A program made the position numbers and the translations under genes. A DNA stretch of 64,000 bases from Micromonospora rhizosphaerae (GTDB lineage Bacteria > Actinomycetota > Actinomycetes > Mycobacteriales > Micromonosporaceae), in assembly GCF_900091465.1 (NCBI RefSeq), contig NZ_FMHV01000002.1, positions 6,696,001 through 6,760,000 of the forward strand. The letters run 5' to 3'. The notes under the pieces are model-generated. The model worked only from the letters and a program-made list of their open reading frames with translations, did no database searches and was not told where the DNA came from. Shown here piece by piece: positions 8,198-15,819 of the stretch; positions within the stretch are counted from its first letter, which is position 1; each line of letters opens with the position of its first letter.

Positions 8198-9453
8198 CTG
8201 GTCCCACCGTCGAGCAGGCGATCACCCGTGTCCACCACGAGGAGTGGGCGCGGGTGGTCGCCGGCCTCGCGCGCCGTTTCGGCGACCTCGACGTCGCCGA
8301 GGAAGCGACGGCCGAGGCGTTCGTAACGGCTGCAGAGCGGTGGCCGCGCGAGGGCGTACCGCCCAATCCCGGCGGTTGGCTCGCCACCACCGCGACCCGC
8401 AAGGCGATCGATCAGCTCCGTCGCGAATCGCAGCGCGACGCCAAGCACCAGGCGGCCCGGATCGTGTACGACGACACCCCTCCCGAGCCGACCGGCCCGG
8501 TCGAGGACGACCGGCTCAGACTGGTCTTCACCTGCTGCCACCCTGCGCTCGCGATGGAGGCCCGGGTGGCGCTCACCCTGCGCCTGATCGGCGGCCTCAC
8601 TGTCCCCGAGATCGCCCGCGCCTTTCTGGTGCAGGAGACCACGATGGCGCGCCGGATCACCCGCGCCAAGGCAAAGATCAAGGCGGCACACATTCCCTAC
8701 CGGGTGCCCTCGGCCGACGACATCCGCGAGCGGCTCGCCGGCGTGCTCGCGGTCGTCTACCTCGCCTTCAACGAGGGCTATCTCGCCAGCGAGGGGGACG
8801 ACCCCGTGCGCGTCGACCTCACCGACGAGGCGATCCGCCTCGGCCGCCTGCTCCGAACTCTCCTCCCGGACGACGGCGAGGTAGCCGGCCTGCTTGCCCT
8901 GATGCTCCTCACTGACGCCCGGCGGTCGGCGCGCGTGTCCCGCACCGGGGAGCTGGTGACCCTCGACGAGCAGGACCGCGGCGGATGGGACCGCACCCTC
9001 ATCGCCGAGGGCAAGGCCCTGGTCCGCGAGCGGATCGAGGCGGTGGCGGCCGGCGGTGACCCACCCGGGCGCTACCAGCTGCAGGCCGCGATCAACGCGG
9101 TCCACACGGATGTCCCTTCCGCCCGAGACACCGACTGGTCCACCATCGTCGCCCTCTACGACCAAATGGTGCTGCTCGACCCCTCGCCGATCGTGCGGCT
9201 CAACCGGGCGGTCGCGGTCGCCGAGGTCGACGGCCCCGGGGTCGGGCTCGCCGAGATCGACCGGCTCGCCGAGGTCCTTGACGGCTACCACGCCTTCCAC
9301 GCCGCGCGCGCCGACCTGCTGCGGCGACTCGGGCGCGGCGGCGAGTCGCGGGCGGCGTACGACCGGGCCATCGGTCTCGCCGGCAACCCCGCGGAGCGGG
9401 CCTACCTCACCCGCCGCCGCGACCAGCTCGCGGGGCGAGACGCCGCTCCCTGA
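8194..9453 (+). CDS. ECF42-type RNA polymerase sigma factor with C-terminal extension
   Basis: 419 residues from GTG 8194, which overlaps the stop of the YCII gene. Sigma region 2 covers about 10-80 (WARVVAGLARRFGDLDVAEE and RKAIDQLRRES), and region 4 about 110-170 (LTLRLIGGLTVPEIARAFLV, ARRITRAKAKI). The remaining 230 residues form the helical, TPR-like extension (YLAFNEGYLAS; RYQLQAAINAVH; ATVALYDQM-type repeats) that defines ECF42 (COG4941). Such sigma factors lack a classical anti-sigma factor and depend on the extension. The last codons abut an integrase relic on the other strand, so the operon probably inserted there. Confidence 0.9.
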   Translation: MTGPTVEQAITRVHHEEWARVVAGLARRFGDLDVAEEATAEAFVTAAERWPREGVPPNPGGWLATTATRKAIDQLRRESQRDAKHQAARIVYDDTPPEPTGPVEDDRLRLVFTCCHPALAMEARVALTLRLIGGLTVPEIARAFLVQETTMARRITRAKAKIKAAHIPYRVPSADDIRERLAGVLAVVYLAFNEGYLASEGDDPVRVDLTDEAIRLGRLLRTLLPDDGEVAGLLALMLLTDARRSARVSRTGELVTLDEQDRGGWDRTLIAEGKALVRERIEAVAAGGDPPGRYQLQAAINAVHTDVPSARDTDWSTIVALYDQMVLLDPSPIVRLNRAVAVAEVDGPGVGLAEIDRLAEVLDGYHAFHAARADLLRRLGRGGESRAAYDRAIGLAGNPAERAYLTRRRDQLAGRDAAP

Positions 9454-9590
9454 TCCAGCGGTCCCCGTAGTCCGACAGCAGGATCTCCCGCGCCTCTGGA
9501 GGCACCCACTCCCCCCGCAGGATCTCCGACTCGACGACCGTGAGCCATTTCTCGGCCTGTCGCTCGGTGGCGAACGTCTGTCAAGGTGCG
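9430..9590 (-). pseudogene. Integrase N-terminal arm-domain fragment
   Basis: Minus-strand translation gives TFATERQAEKWLTVVESE, ILRGEWVPPEAREILLSDY and GDRWIRERRLAPR, the arm-binding domain pattern of actinobacterial tyrosine integrases. It ends within the sigma factor's 3' end. It has no start or continuation. It plausibly belongs to the same broken gene as the C-terminal fragment at 6600-6940. Confidence 0.7.
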
Positions 9591-9659
9591 CGCGGCCGGA
9601 TCGAGCCTCCGACGTCCACTGCTGCGTGGAGGCCAGACCCGCGCGGCACCCGCCGTCCT

Positions 9660-10502
9660 CTATCCGAGCGTGAGCATCGCCTCGGTGACCTCGCCGACCG
9701 CCGCATCGGGGATCGCAGTGGCAGCCTCCTTGAGGACGAGCAGCCGTGCCCCGGGGATCTCGCGCGCGATCGCCTCGCCGTTGCCGACGGGGAAGAACCG
9801 GTCGCGGCGGCCGTGGACGACGAGCGTGGGGACCTCGATCTCGGGCAGGCGCTCACGCCAGCGTGGTCTGCAGTCGAGCCTGGAAAACACCATGCCCATC
9901 TGGTTGGCCATCTGGACCGGTGGTGCGGTGCCGGGCGTGCGGTCCCAGATGCGCGCAGCGATTGCGCGCGCGGCGACGGGGTCGTCGCCGAGGATCTCCG
10001 CGCGGGCGGCGGCGAACTCCGCAACCGCCTCGCGGTCGGTCCAATCGGGCATCGGCCGCGCGAACAGCCGGCTCATCGTCGCCTGGTCATGGTCGGGGAG
10101 GTCATCGTCGGGCGGGCCAGGGGCAACCGCGCGGGTGCCGACCAGGGTGAGCGCCGAGAACGCGCCCGGATGGTCGAGCACGGCCACCTGGGCGACCATC
10201 CCGCCGACGCCGATCCCCGCGAGGTGCGCAGGCCCCCCGCCAAGCGCGTCAGCAAGGGCCGCCGCGTCGGCGGCGAGGCCGCGCAGGGTGTAGGCGGGCG
10301 CCTCCGGATCCGTCGTTGTCGAATCCCCGCTATCGCGCAGGTCGTAGCGCACCACACGGCGCCCGCCAGCGGCGAGGCGCTCGCAAAGCGCGTCGGGCCA
10401 GGAGAGCATCGTCGTCCCGCCCGCGAGCAGGACGAGTGGCGCGTCGTCGTCACCGAACGACTCAATGCCCAAGACGACCTCATTGGCGTTGACAGTGGTC
10501 AT
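9660..10502 (-). CDS. Alpha/beta-hydrolase fold protein lacking catalytic Ser and His
   Basis: 280 residues with the full fold of the small-molecule hydrolase family: VLLAGGTTMLSWPD near the oxyanion loop, RYDLRDSGDS, and VVHGRRDRFFP with the acid. The nucleophile elbow, normally G-x-S-x-G-G, reads GIGVGG (96-101), so position 98 is Gly. The loop that should hold the histidine (usually G-H-x-x-P) reads EAATAIP (259-265). Two of three catalytic residues are therefore gone while the frame and fold are preserved, which suggests a binding or pseudoenzyme role. It lies four bases after the reductase gene in one operon. Confidence 0.85.
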   Translation of the reverse strand: MTTVNANEVVLGIESFGDDDAPLVLLAGGTTMLSWPDALCERLAAGGRRVVRYDLRDSGDSTTTDPEAPAYTLRGLAADAAALADALGGGPAHLAGIGVGGMVAQVAVLDHPGAFSALTLVGTRAVAPGPPDDDLPDHDQATMSRLFARPMPDWTDREAVAEFAAARAEILGDDPVAARAIAARIWDRTPGTAPPVQMANQMGMVFSRLDCRPRWRERLPEIEVPTLVVHGRRDRFFPVGNGEAIAREIPGARLLVLKEAATAIPDAAVGEVTEAMLTLG

Positions 10503-10506
10503 CGGA

Positions 10507-11124
10507 TCACCGGGAGACGTCGTAGGTCAGGTGCGTCGCGGTCGATGTCGAGATCACGCTCCGCTGCACCAGCGTGCGCGGCGCTCCGCCGGTGAACAGT
10601 GGTGTCCCGGCGCCCAGCACGATGGGCGCGAGGTGCAGCGTCAGCGCGTCGACCAGCCCGGCGTCGAGCGCCGAGCCGATCGTGGCGCCGCCGCCCATCA
10701 GGATGACGTCGAGGTCCTTGCCGCTGTCCGACGACGCCGCCTCGGCTCGCTCGCGCGCGGCGGTGACGGCATCGGGCAGACCGGTGGTGACGAACGTCCA
10801 GTCGAGGTTGGTTGTCCGCACCGACTCTGGCGGCGAGTTCGTCGCGACAACGAACGCGGGCTTGCCGACCTCGCCGGCGCCGTAGCCGGACGTGTCGTCC
10901 CAGCCTTTCGGCCCGTCGACCACGTCGAAGAGGTGGCGGCCGAGGACGACGGCGCCCGAGCGGACGGTCCCCTCGCGCAGGACCCGGCGGTCGTCGGGGT
11001 CGTCGGAAAACGCCCACGTGTGCAGGGCCTCGCCGCCGGTTCCCAGACCGTTGTCCGGGCTGGGGTCGGGCCCGGTGACGAAGCCGTCGAGAGAGACCGA
11101 GATGTCAGCGATGATTCGAGTCAT
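10507..11124 (-). CDS. Dihydrofolate reductase / RibD C-terminal-like family protein
   Basis: 205 residues. It starts MTRIIADISVSLDGFVTGPD, has VVLGRHLFD, and later DLDVILMGGGATIGSALDAGLVDAL, LAPIVLGAGTPLF and a closing HLTYDV, the standard order of this NADPH-binding fold. Family members are mostly uncharacterised reductases; true folate or riboflavin roles are unlikely for such solitary copies. It is the first gene of a two-gene minus-strand operon with the degenerate hydrolase. Confidence 0.85.
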   Translation of the reverse strand: MTRIIADISVSLDGFVTGPDPSPDNGLGTGGEALHTWAFSDDPDDRRVLREGTVRSGAVVLGRHLFDVVDGPKGWDDTSGYGAGEVGKPAFVVATNSPPESVRTTNLDWTFVTTGLPDAVTAARERAEAASSDSGKDLDVILMGGGATIGSALDAGLVDALTLHLAPIVLGAGTPLFTGGAPRTLVQRSVISTSTATHLTYDVSR

Positions 11125-11452
11125 GCCAGGGCAGACCCGATCCGCCGCCCAAACTCATCGCGCACGCATGAAGCGTGTGGCGGATGCGAACTCGATAGCA
11201 CGACGCGAGGCGGCACGTCGGACGTACAGCGGACGATCGCCCCGAGTACCTCAGAGGCACATATGTACAGGTCAAAGGCTATGGCCTCCTTGGTGCTCGG
11301 AATGGCCAGGTGCAGGGTTGCGGCCGCGCTTCCGTGATGACTGCGACGTTCGACGTGGAGCGCGGCCACAACCACTTGGAGCGCTCAATACAGGTCGGCT
11401 GATTGACGGGTACGGGCACCGCTGATCATCGGTGTGTGAAGACTGAAATCTT
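11125..11452. other. Gene-free stretch
   Basis: No supported gene or RNA. It lies upstream of the minus-strand reductase operon and before a transposase relic. Confidence 0.5.
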
Positions 11453-11560
11453 GTGGTGGCCGCGGGTCACAGCGTAGACCCTGCCCGCTGGCAGGAGCCG
11501 TTCGAGGTCCGGATGGGCCGGATAGCGGGTCGGCTCGTGCGGGTTGAGCCCGGCCACTCC
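11453..11560 (+). pseudogene. IS701-like transposase N-terminal relic
   Basis: A short frame reads RWQEPFEVRMGRIAGRLVRVEP, partly shown here in pieces: RWQEPFEVRMG and RIAGRLVRVEP. This resembles the N-terminus of IS701-family DDE transposases in actinomycetes. It degenerates after about 35 residues and no catalytic part or terminal repeats remain. Confidence 0.45.
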
Positions 11561-11854
11561 CGGCGTTGCCCCCGCGACCCGGGGGTGATCGTCCTGTACG
11601 CCCTCGGACGGCCGCCGCCCCCCGCTAACGTCACGCCATGCCGAGCGAGCCCTGCCACGGCCGCGCTCGTCCTGGCCAGCACCCCCATCGGCGCAAGCGT
11701 CGACTCCGCACTGCACCTGGGCGTCGTGATCATCCTGATGCTCGTCATGCTGCTGATCGACGGGCACGGTCCGGGCGCACCACTCAGCCGCGCGGCGCGT
11801 ACATGATCACCGCGACGCATGGGTGGCGCTCCTTCGCTCTGGTCGGCTCATACT

Positions 11855-12265
11855 GTCGACCGGCGAGCAGGACATCGCCGACCAGGACGGCAGGCTGGTC
11901 GAAGACGCACAGGAGACCTGCTGATCGGCAGCTGGCTGCTCGCCGCCCTCGCGGTGGCCAGCATCGCCGGCATCATCGGCCAGCGCCGCCGGGTGGGGCT
12001 ACTCAAGGCCGTCGGCGCCGGGCCGGCCACGGTCGCCGCCGTCCACCTCGCCGAGTACCTCGTGATCGGGCTGGCCGCCGCCGGCACCCGGCAGGCGCAG
12101 GACAAGCAGGCCAACCTCGGTTACTCGCAGCTCACCGACCCCCGCAGCAGCGAACTGACCAGGCCATGCTCGTCGTCACCGTCGTGCTGTGCGTCCTCGC
12201 GCTCATCAACGCCGTCGTGCCTGGACCGCCGTCCTCGACGCCGGGCAACCGCTGGCCGTCGGCGC
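11855..12265 (+). pseudogene. FtsX-like ABC transporter permease relic
   Basis: Pieces in different frames match the FtsX/MacB permease core: DIADQDGRLVEDAQET (ends in a stop), then LLIGSWLLAALAVASIAG and RRRVGLLKAVGAGPATVAAV after a frameshift at about 11920, then MLVVTVVLCVLALINA and, after another shift, AWTAVLDAGQPLAV. The extracellular domain and the partner ATPase are missing. It is a decayed transporter gene upstream of the TetR gene, perhaps a former regulatory target. Confidence 0.75.
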
Positions 12266-12268
12266 GGG

Positions 12269-12307
12269 GTAGACATTGTCTACGCAGACCTGGTAGACAC
12301 TGTCTAT
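12269..12307. promoter_or_regulatory. Twin palindromic operator for the TetR regulator
   Basis: Two 15-base palindromes, GTAGACATTGTCTAC (12269-12283) and GTAGACACTGTCTAT (12293-12307), lie 24 bases apart centre to centre; the second overlaps the ATG of the tetR gene. This geometry is typical for TetR dimers and implies autorepression. Confidence 0.8.
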
Positions 12308-12926
12308 GTCGGAGTTAGACGGGGGTCTTCGCGCTCGCCTGGTCAAGGTTGGTGTCGACCTGGTCTCGCGAGAGGGCAGCGGAGTCCTCTCGTTGCGGGA
12401 GATCGCCCGCCGAGCGGGGGTGTCGCATGGCGCGCCCCGCCGTTACTTCCCCACCCACCAGGCGCTGCTGGCGGCCATCGCGCGGGAGGGCTATCTGCAC
12501 CTCGGCCAGCAGGTCGCCGAACTGGTCGGCGATGATGACGCGGACCCCTACGCGCAGCTGCTCGCACTGGGCCGGCTGTACGTAAAGTTCGCGCAGGCCA
12601 ACCGCGGCATGTTCGAGCTCATGTTCCGTCACGACCTGTTGCGGGGCAACGGCATGGGCCTGCGGGAGGCCAGTGGCCCCCTGTTCGAGGTCCTGGTCGG
12701 CCTGGTCACCCGAGCCCGACCCACGCCGCCGGGCGGGTCGGCGCCTTCCGTCGTCGCCGGCGCACTGTGGGCCAACCTGCACGGCATCGCCCAACTCTGG
12801 CTGTGGGGCAGCTTGCAGACGGTGGTAGCAACCGACGACGTCGAATCGCTACTGCGAGCTGCGCTGGACGCTCATCTCCCGCGGACAACGCAACCCCTGA
12901 CCATCCACCACACCGGAGCCGCCTGA
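12306..12926 (+). CDS. TetR family transcriptional regulator with WHG-type C-terminal domain
   Basis: 206 residues. The N-terminal helix-turn-helix is clear: GVLSLREIARRAGVSHGAPR with RYFPTHQALLAAIA. The ligand-binding half contains the W-x-x-L-H-G segment (ALWANLHGIAQLWLWG) of the WHG subgroup. The start ATG lies inside the second operator palindrome, so the mRNA would be nearly leaderless or repression very tight. It is directly followed (stop TGA then ATG) by the DJ-1 family gene and then the acyltransferase gene, which are likely under its control. Confidence 0.9.
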   Translation: MSELDGGLRARLVKVGVDLVSREGSGVLSLREIARRAGVSHGAPRRYFPTHQALLAAIAREGYLHLGQQVAELVGDDDADPYAQLLALGRLYVKFAQANRGMFELMFRHDLLRGNGMGLREASGPLFEVLVGLVTRARPTPPGGSAPSVVAGALWANLHGIAQLWLWGSLQTVVATDDVESLLRAALDAHLPRTTQPLTIHHTGAA

Positions 12927-13562
12927 ATGCAAATCGCCATCCTTCTCTACGAACGGTTCACCGCACTCGACGCCGTCGGCCCCTACGACGTTCTGTCCCA
13001 CCTGCCCGGCGCCGAGACCGTGTTCGTCGCGCAGCGCCCGGGTCCGGTCGTCAACGAGGTGGGCAGCCTGCACCTCACCGCCACCGCCACACTCGCCGAC
13101 GTGCCAACACCGGACGTCGTCGTGGTGCCCGGCGGGCCGGGCTGGCACGTCCAGATGATCGATGGTCCGGTACGGCAATGGCTACGGACCGCCGATGAAC
13201 ACAGCACCTGGACTGCATCAGTGTGCAGCGGATCGCTCCTGCTCGCCGGGGCTGGTCTGCTCACCGGCCGTCGGGCCACCACCCACTGGCTGGCCGACGA
13301 CCAACTGGCACCGCTGGGCGCCATCCCGGTCGCCGAACGCGTCGTCGTCGACGGCAAATACATCACCGCCGCAGGAGTTTCGGCCGGCCTGGACATGGCG
13401 TTCACGCTCGCCGGCCGCATCGCCGGCGACGCCGTCGCCCAAGCCATCCAGCTCGCCCACGAATATGATCCCCGACCGCCCTACCATGCCGGTTCACCCG
13501 ACCACGCCCCCCGCGCCATCGTTGATGCGCTGCGCGCCCGTCGCAACGCCATCCTGTACTGA
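12927..13562 (+). CDS. DJ-1/PfpI family protein (isonitrile hydratase-like)
   Basis: 211 residues, starting directly after the stop of the TetR gene. It has QIAILLYERFTALDAVGPYD, the G-x-G patch VVVPGGPG, and the nucleophile elbow ASVCSGSLLLA with Cys100, followed by a C-terminal extension (GVSAGLDMAF). This layout fits the GATase1-like group that includes isonitrile hydratase and the sensor halves of GlxA regulators, but no DNA-binding domain is present. Its actual substrate is unknown. Confidence 0.88.
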   Translation: MQIAILLYERFTALDAVGPYDVLSHLPGAETVFVAQRPGPVVNEVGSLHLTATATLADVPTPDVVVVPGGPGWHVQMIDGPVRQWLRTADEHSTWTASVCSGSLLLAGAGLLTGRRATTHWLADDQLAPLGAIPVAERVVVDGKYITAAGVSAGLDMAFTLAGRIAGDAVAQAIQLAHEYDPRPPYHAGSPDHAPRAIVDALRARRNAILY

Positions 13563-13577
13563 CAGCGAAGGGAACAC

Positions 13578-14246
13578 ATGCTGCTGCAAGCGACCGTACG
13601 GCTGGTGATCGCTCCGCTCGTCCGGCTGCTCTACCGGCCCGTCATCGAGGGGCGCGAGAACGTTCCGCGGCACGGCGCGGTGATCCTGGCCGCCAACCAC
13701 CTGTCCTTCATCGACAGCATCGTCATCCCACTGGCGGCCCCCCGACCGGTCGCTTTCCTCGCTAAGGCCGAGTACTTCCAACAGCCCGGACTCAAGGGCT
13801 GGCTGACCCGCACCTGCCTCACCGGCATCAACGCCATTCCGGTACGACGAGGCGACCACCGCGCGGCCCAGACGTCACTGCAGGTCGCCCTCGACGTCCT
13901 CGCCGACGGACGAGCCTTCGGCATCCACCCCGAAGGCAGCCGGTCACGCGATGGGCGGATCTACCGCGGCCGGACCGGTGTTGCCTGGCTCGCGCTCGCC
14001 TCCGGCGCTCCGGTCGTCCCCGTTGCGGTCCTCGGCACCGACCGGATCCAGCCCGTCGGTGCTCGGCTCCCCCGAGTTGGCCAGATAACCGTGCGCTTCG
14101 GTGCACCCATGCGCTTCGCGCAACCCCGGCCAGGAAGCAGCGGCCAGATCCGACGCGCCATCACCGACGAGATCATGGCCGCAATCCGGGACCTCTCGGG
14201 CCAAGAGCCGGCCGACCGCTACAACGAGCTGTCAGCCGCCGCATAG
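13578..14246 (+). CDS. PlsC-family 1-acylglycerol-3-phosphate acyltransferase
   Basis: 222 residues. Motif I is NHLSFID with H41 and D46 (H-x4-D), motif II GINAIPVRRGD, motif III HPEGSRS (117-123), and motif IV region VVPVAVLG. An N-terminal hydrophobic stretch (VRLVIAPLVRLLY) fits membrane association. It transfers an acyl group onto lysophosphatidate-type acceptors. Third gene of the TetR operon, with a GAAGGGAA ribosome site in the 15-base gap. Partner specificity is not visible. Confidence 0.88.
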   Translation: MLLQATVRLVIAPLVRLLYRPVIEGRENVPRHGAVILAANHLSFIDSIVIPLAAPRPVAFLAKAEYFQQPGLKGWLTRTCLTGINAIPVRRGDHRAAQTSLQVALDVLADGRAFGIHPEGSRSRDGRIYRGRTGVAWLALASGAPVVPVAVLGTDRIQPVGARLPRVGQITVRFGAPMRFAQPRPGSSGQIRRAITDEIMAAIRDLSGQEPADRYNELSAAA

Positions 14247-14767
14247 CAAGGGCTCGGAACACGGCCGCCAGCGTGACACGAACGGCCGCTGCGCGTACTC
14301 ATCTACCGCGTTCCGCGCGCCGATGTGCATCAGTCGGCGGACGAGCGTCGCACACCGGTCGACGGAGGACAAGGGCCACCGGGCGCGGATTGCTCTTTCG
14401 GATCAAGGTGGGCAAAGCGGGCCGCGCCGGCCCGGCCCCGCCCTGATCTCGGCGTCGGTCTGCCCAGTGGGGGTGTACACGTCTCGTGCCACCACACCCA
14501 TGAGTCCTCCTTCTGTCCGCACCCCCCGTACGCGGCGAGGGCTCATTCCTACTTCGCCGATGGCGGCGGGAGTGTTCGCGGAGAACCCCGCCGCTGCCGC
14601 CTTGTGGCTCAGGCGGTCCGCATTCAGTCTGCAAGAGGGCGACGGGGGTGGGGAGCGGCGCGAGATGACGAGAGCGGTTTCGGCTGCTAGACGGCGACAA
14701 GCGCAGGTGGTGGCGGGTGAGCAAGGTGGGTCGCCTCCACCAGGTCCTTGGCGGCCATGACCTTCGC
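14247..14767. other. Gene-free stretch before attachment site 3
   Basis: I find no supported gene. It contains the second copy of the 24-base repeat (14417-14440) and the left flank of the junction repeat. A 22-codon frame (MAAKDLVEA...) on the minus strand at 14690-14757 mirrors one left of site 1, but is too short to call. Confidence 0.55.
14417..14440 (+). repeat. 24-base direct repeat, copy 2
   Basis: Identical to 3043-3066 over 24 bases; preceded by GGATCAAGGTGGG, close to GGATCAAGGCGGC in copy 1. The left half of the palindrome present in copy 1 is degraded here. Confidence 0.8.
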
Positions 14768-14810
14768 CCTTCCAGACTGACGGTGCGGTTTCGATTCCCG
14801 TCGCCCGCTC
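14768..14810 (+). repeat. tRNA-Gly(TCC) 3'-half remnant, attachment site 3
   Basis: Matches sites 1 and 2 but with AGACTGA for AAACTGA, GGTTTCG for GGGTTCG, and loss of the terminal CCA (CTCAAA). No 5' half is present. This is the right border of the island, or the left border of an element that has lost its integrase. Confidence 0.8.
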
Positions 14811-14820
14811 AAAGACGATG

Positions 14821-14849
14821 GCCCAGGTCAGGACGTATCCGACCTGGGC
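14821..14849. terminator. Hairpin next to attachment site 3
   Basis: Nine-base perfect arms GCCCAGGTC (14821-14829) and GACCTGGGC (14841-14849), loop of 11. Related to the hairpin at 4988-5024. It would also terminate the minus-strand gene ending at 14866. Confidence 0.6.
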
Positions 14850-14865
14850 GTGTCGTCATCTCTGG

Positions 14866-15819
14866 CTACCCGAACGTGAATGCGTACGCCTCGGCGCCGG
14901 GCTCGAGGAACGTGATCTCCAGGGTCCGTTCACGGACGTCGTCGTGCTCGCGCACGAGATGGTACAGGCGGCCGTCCCGGAGCAGGCCGTTGCCGTCCTC
15001 GTCGACGTCCACGCCGTGTGACGGGCCCGGAGCCTCGCCGTCGAGGAGCACCCGGAAGGGAATCGACTCTCGCGCTCCGGGCGACAGCACGAGATGCGCG
15101 TCGCGCGCGTGGAACCGGTAGGCGATGCTCCCGCCGGTCTGGTCGAGCACGACATCTTCACGCCTGATCGTCCACTCGCCGCCGAGGGCCCAGTGGTTGA
15201 AGCCCAGGCGATCGGGGAGCTCGTAGGCGCGGCGCTCGTCGTAAGCGGTGCCTTCCGGTGACGCGAAGTGGGCGCTGCGCCCGTAGCCGAGATACGTCTC
15301 GGGCGTACGCAGGTGGTCCCAGTCGGCCTCTGCTTCCACGCCGAGCCCTTCGACGGGGACGAGTTCGCGCTCGACGCCGAGCAGCCGCTGGATGACTCGC
15401 TCCGATTGCTCGTAGCGTCCTTCGCCGAAGTGCTGCTCGCGGATGATGCCGTCCGCGTCGATGAAGTAGAGCGCCGGCCAGTAGTGGTTGTCGAACGCGC
15501 TCCAGATTTCGTAGTCGTTGTCGACCGCGACCGGGTAGTCGATCGCTCGCGCCGTGATCGCCGGTCGCACCCGGTCGATCTCGTGCTCGAACGAGAATTC
15601 CGGCGTGTGGACTCCGATGACGACCAACCCGTCGTTTCGGTAGGCCTGCCACCACGCCCGGACGTACGGCTCCTGGCGCAGCCAGTTGATGCACGTCAGC
15701 GTCCAGAAGTTCACGAGGACGGCGTGGCCGCGCAGCTCGGTGGGGCTGAGTGGCTCGGTGTTGAGCCACTCGGTCGCCCCGCCGAGCGAGGGCATGTGGA
15801 GACGTTCGGACAGGGTCAT
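14866..15819 (-). CDS. Thioredoxin-fold protein resembling the C-terminal part of DipZ
   Basis: 317 residues. The first 150 form a redoxin domain: ELRGHAVLVNFWTLTCINWL, YVRAWWQAYRNDGLVVIGVH and PALYFIDADGII. Only one cysteine is present in the active-site loop (TCINW), as is common in this group, so a classical CxxC exchange is not expected. The remaining 150 residues are the beta-rich domain seen after the redoxin part in DipZ-like proteins. There is no signal peptide or membrane segment. The stop-start junction with the upstream epoxide hydrolase is seamless (CTA CAT), so they are co-transcribed. Confidence 0.82.
   Translation of the reverse strand: MTLSERLHMPSLGGATEWLNTEPLSPTELRGHAVLVNFWTLTCINWLRQEPYVRAWWQAYRNDGLVVIGVHTPEFSFEHEIDRVRPAITARAIDYPVAVDNDYEIWSAFDNHYWPALYFIDADGIIREQHFGEGRYEQSERVIQRLLGVERELVPVEGLGVEAEADWDHLRTPETYLGYGRSAHFASPEGTAYDERRAYELPDRLGFNHWALGGEWTIRREDVVLDQTGGSIAYRFHARDAHLVLSPGARESIPFRVLLDGEAPGPSHGVDVDEDGNGLLRDGRLYHLVREHDDVRERTLEITFLEPGAEAYAFTFG

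Noticed and set aside
8032..9300. 422-codon minus-strand frame across the sigma factor
   Set aside because: Antisense shadow; the plus strand carries intact sigma regions 2 and 4.
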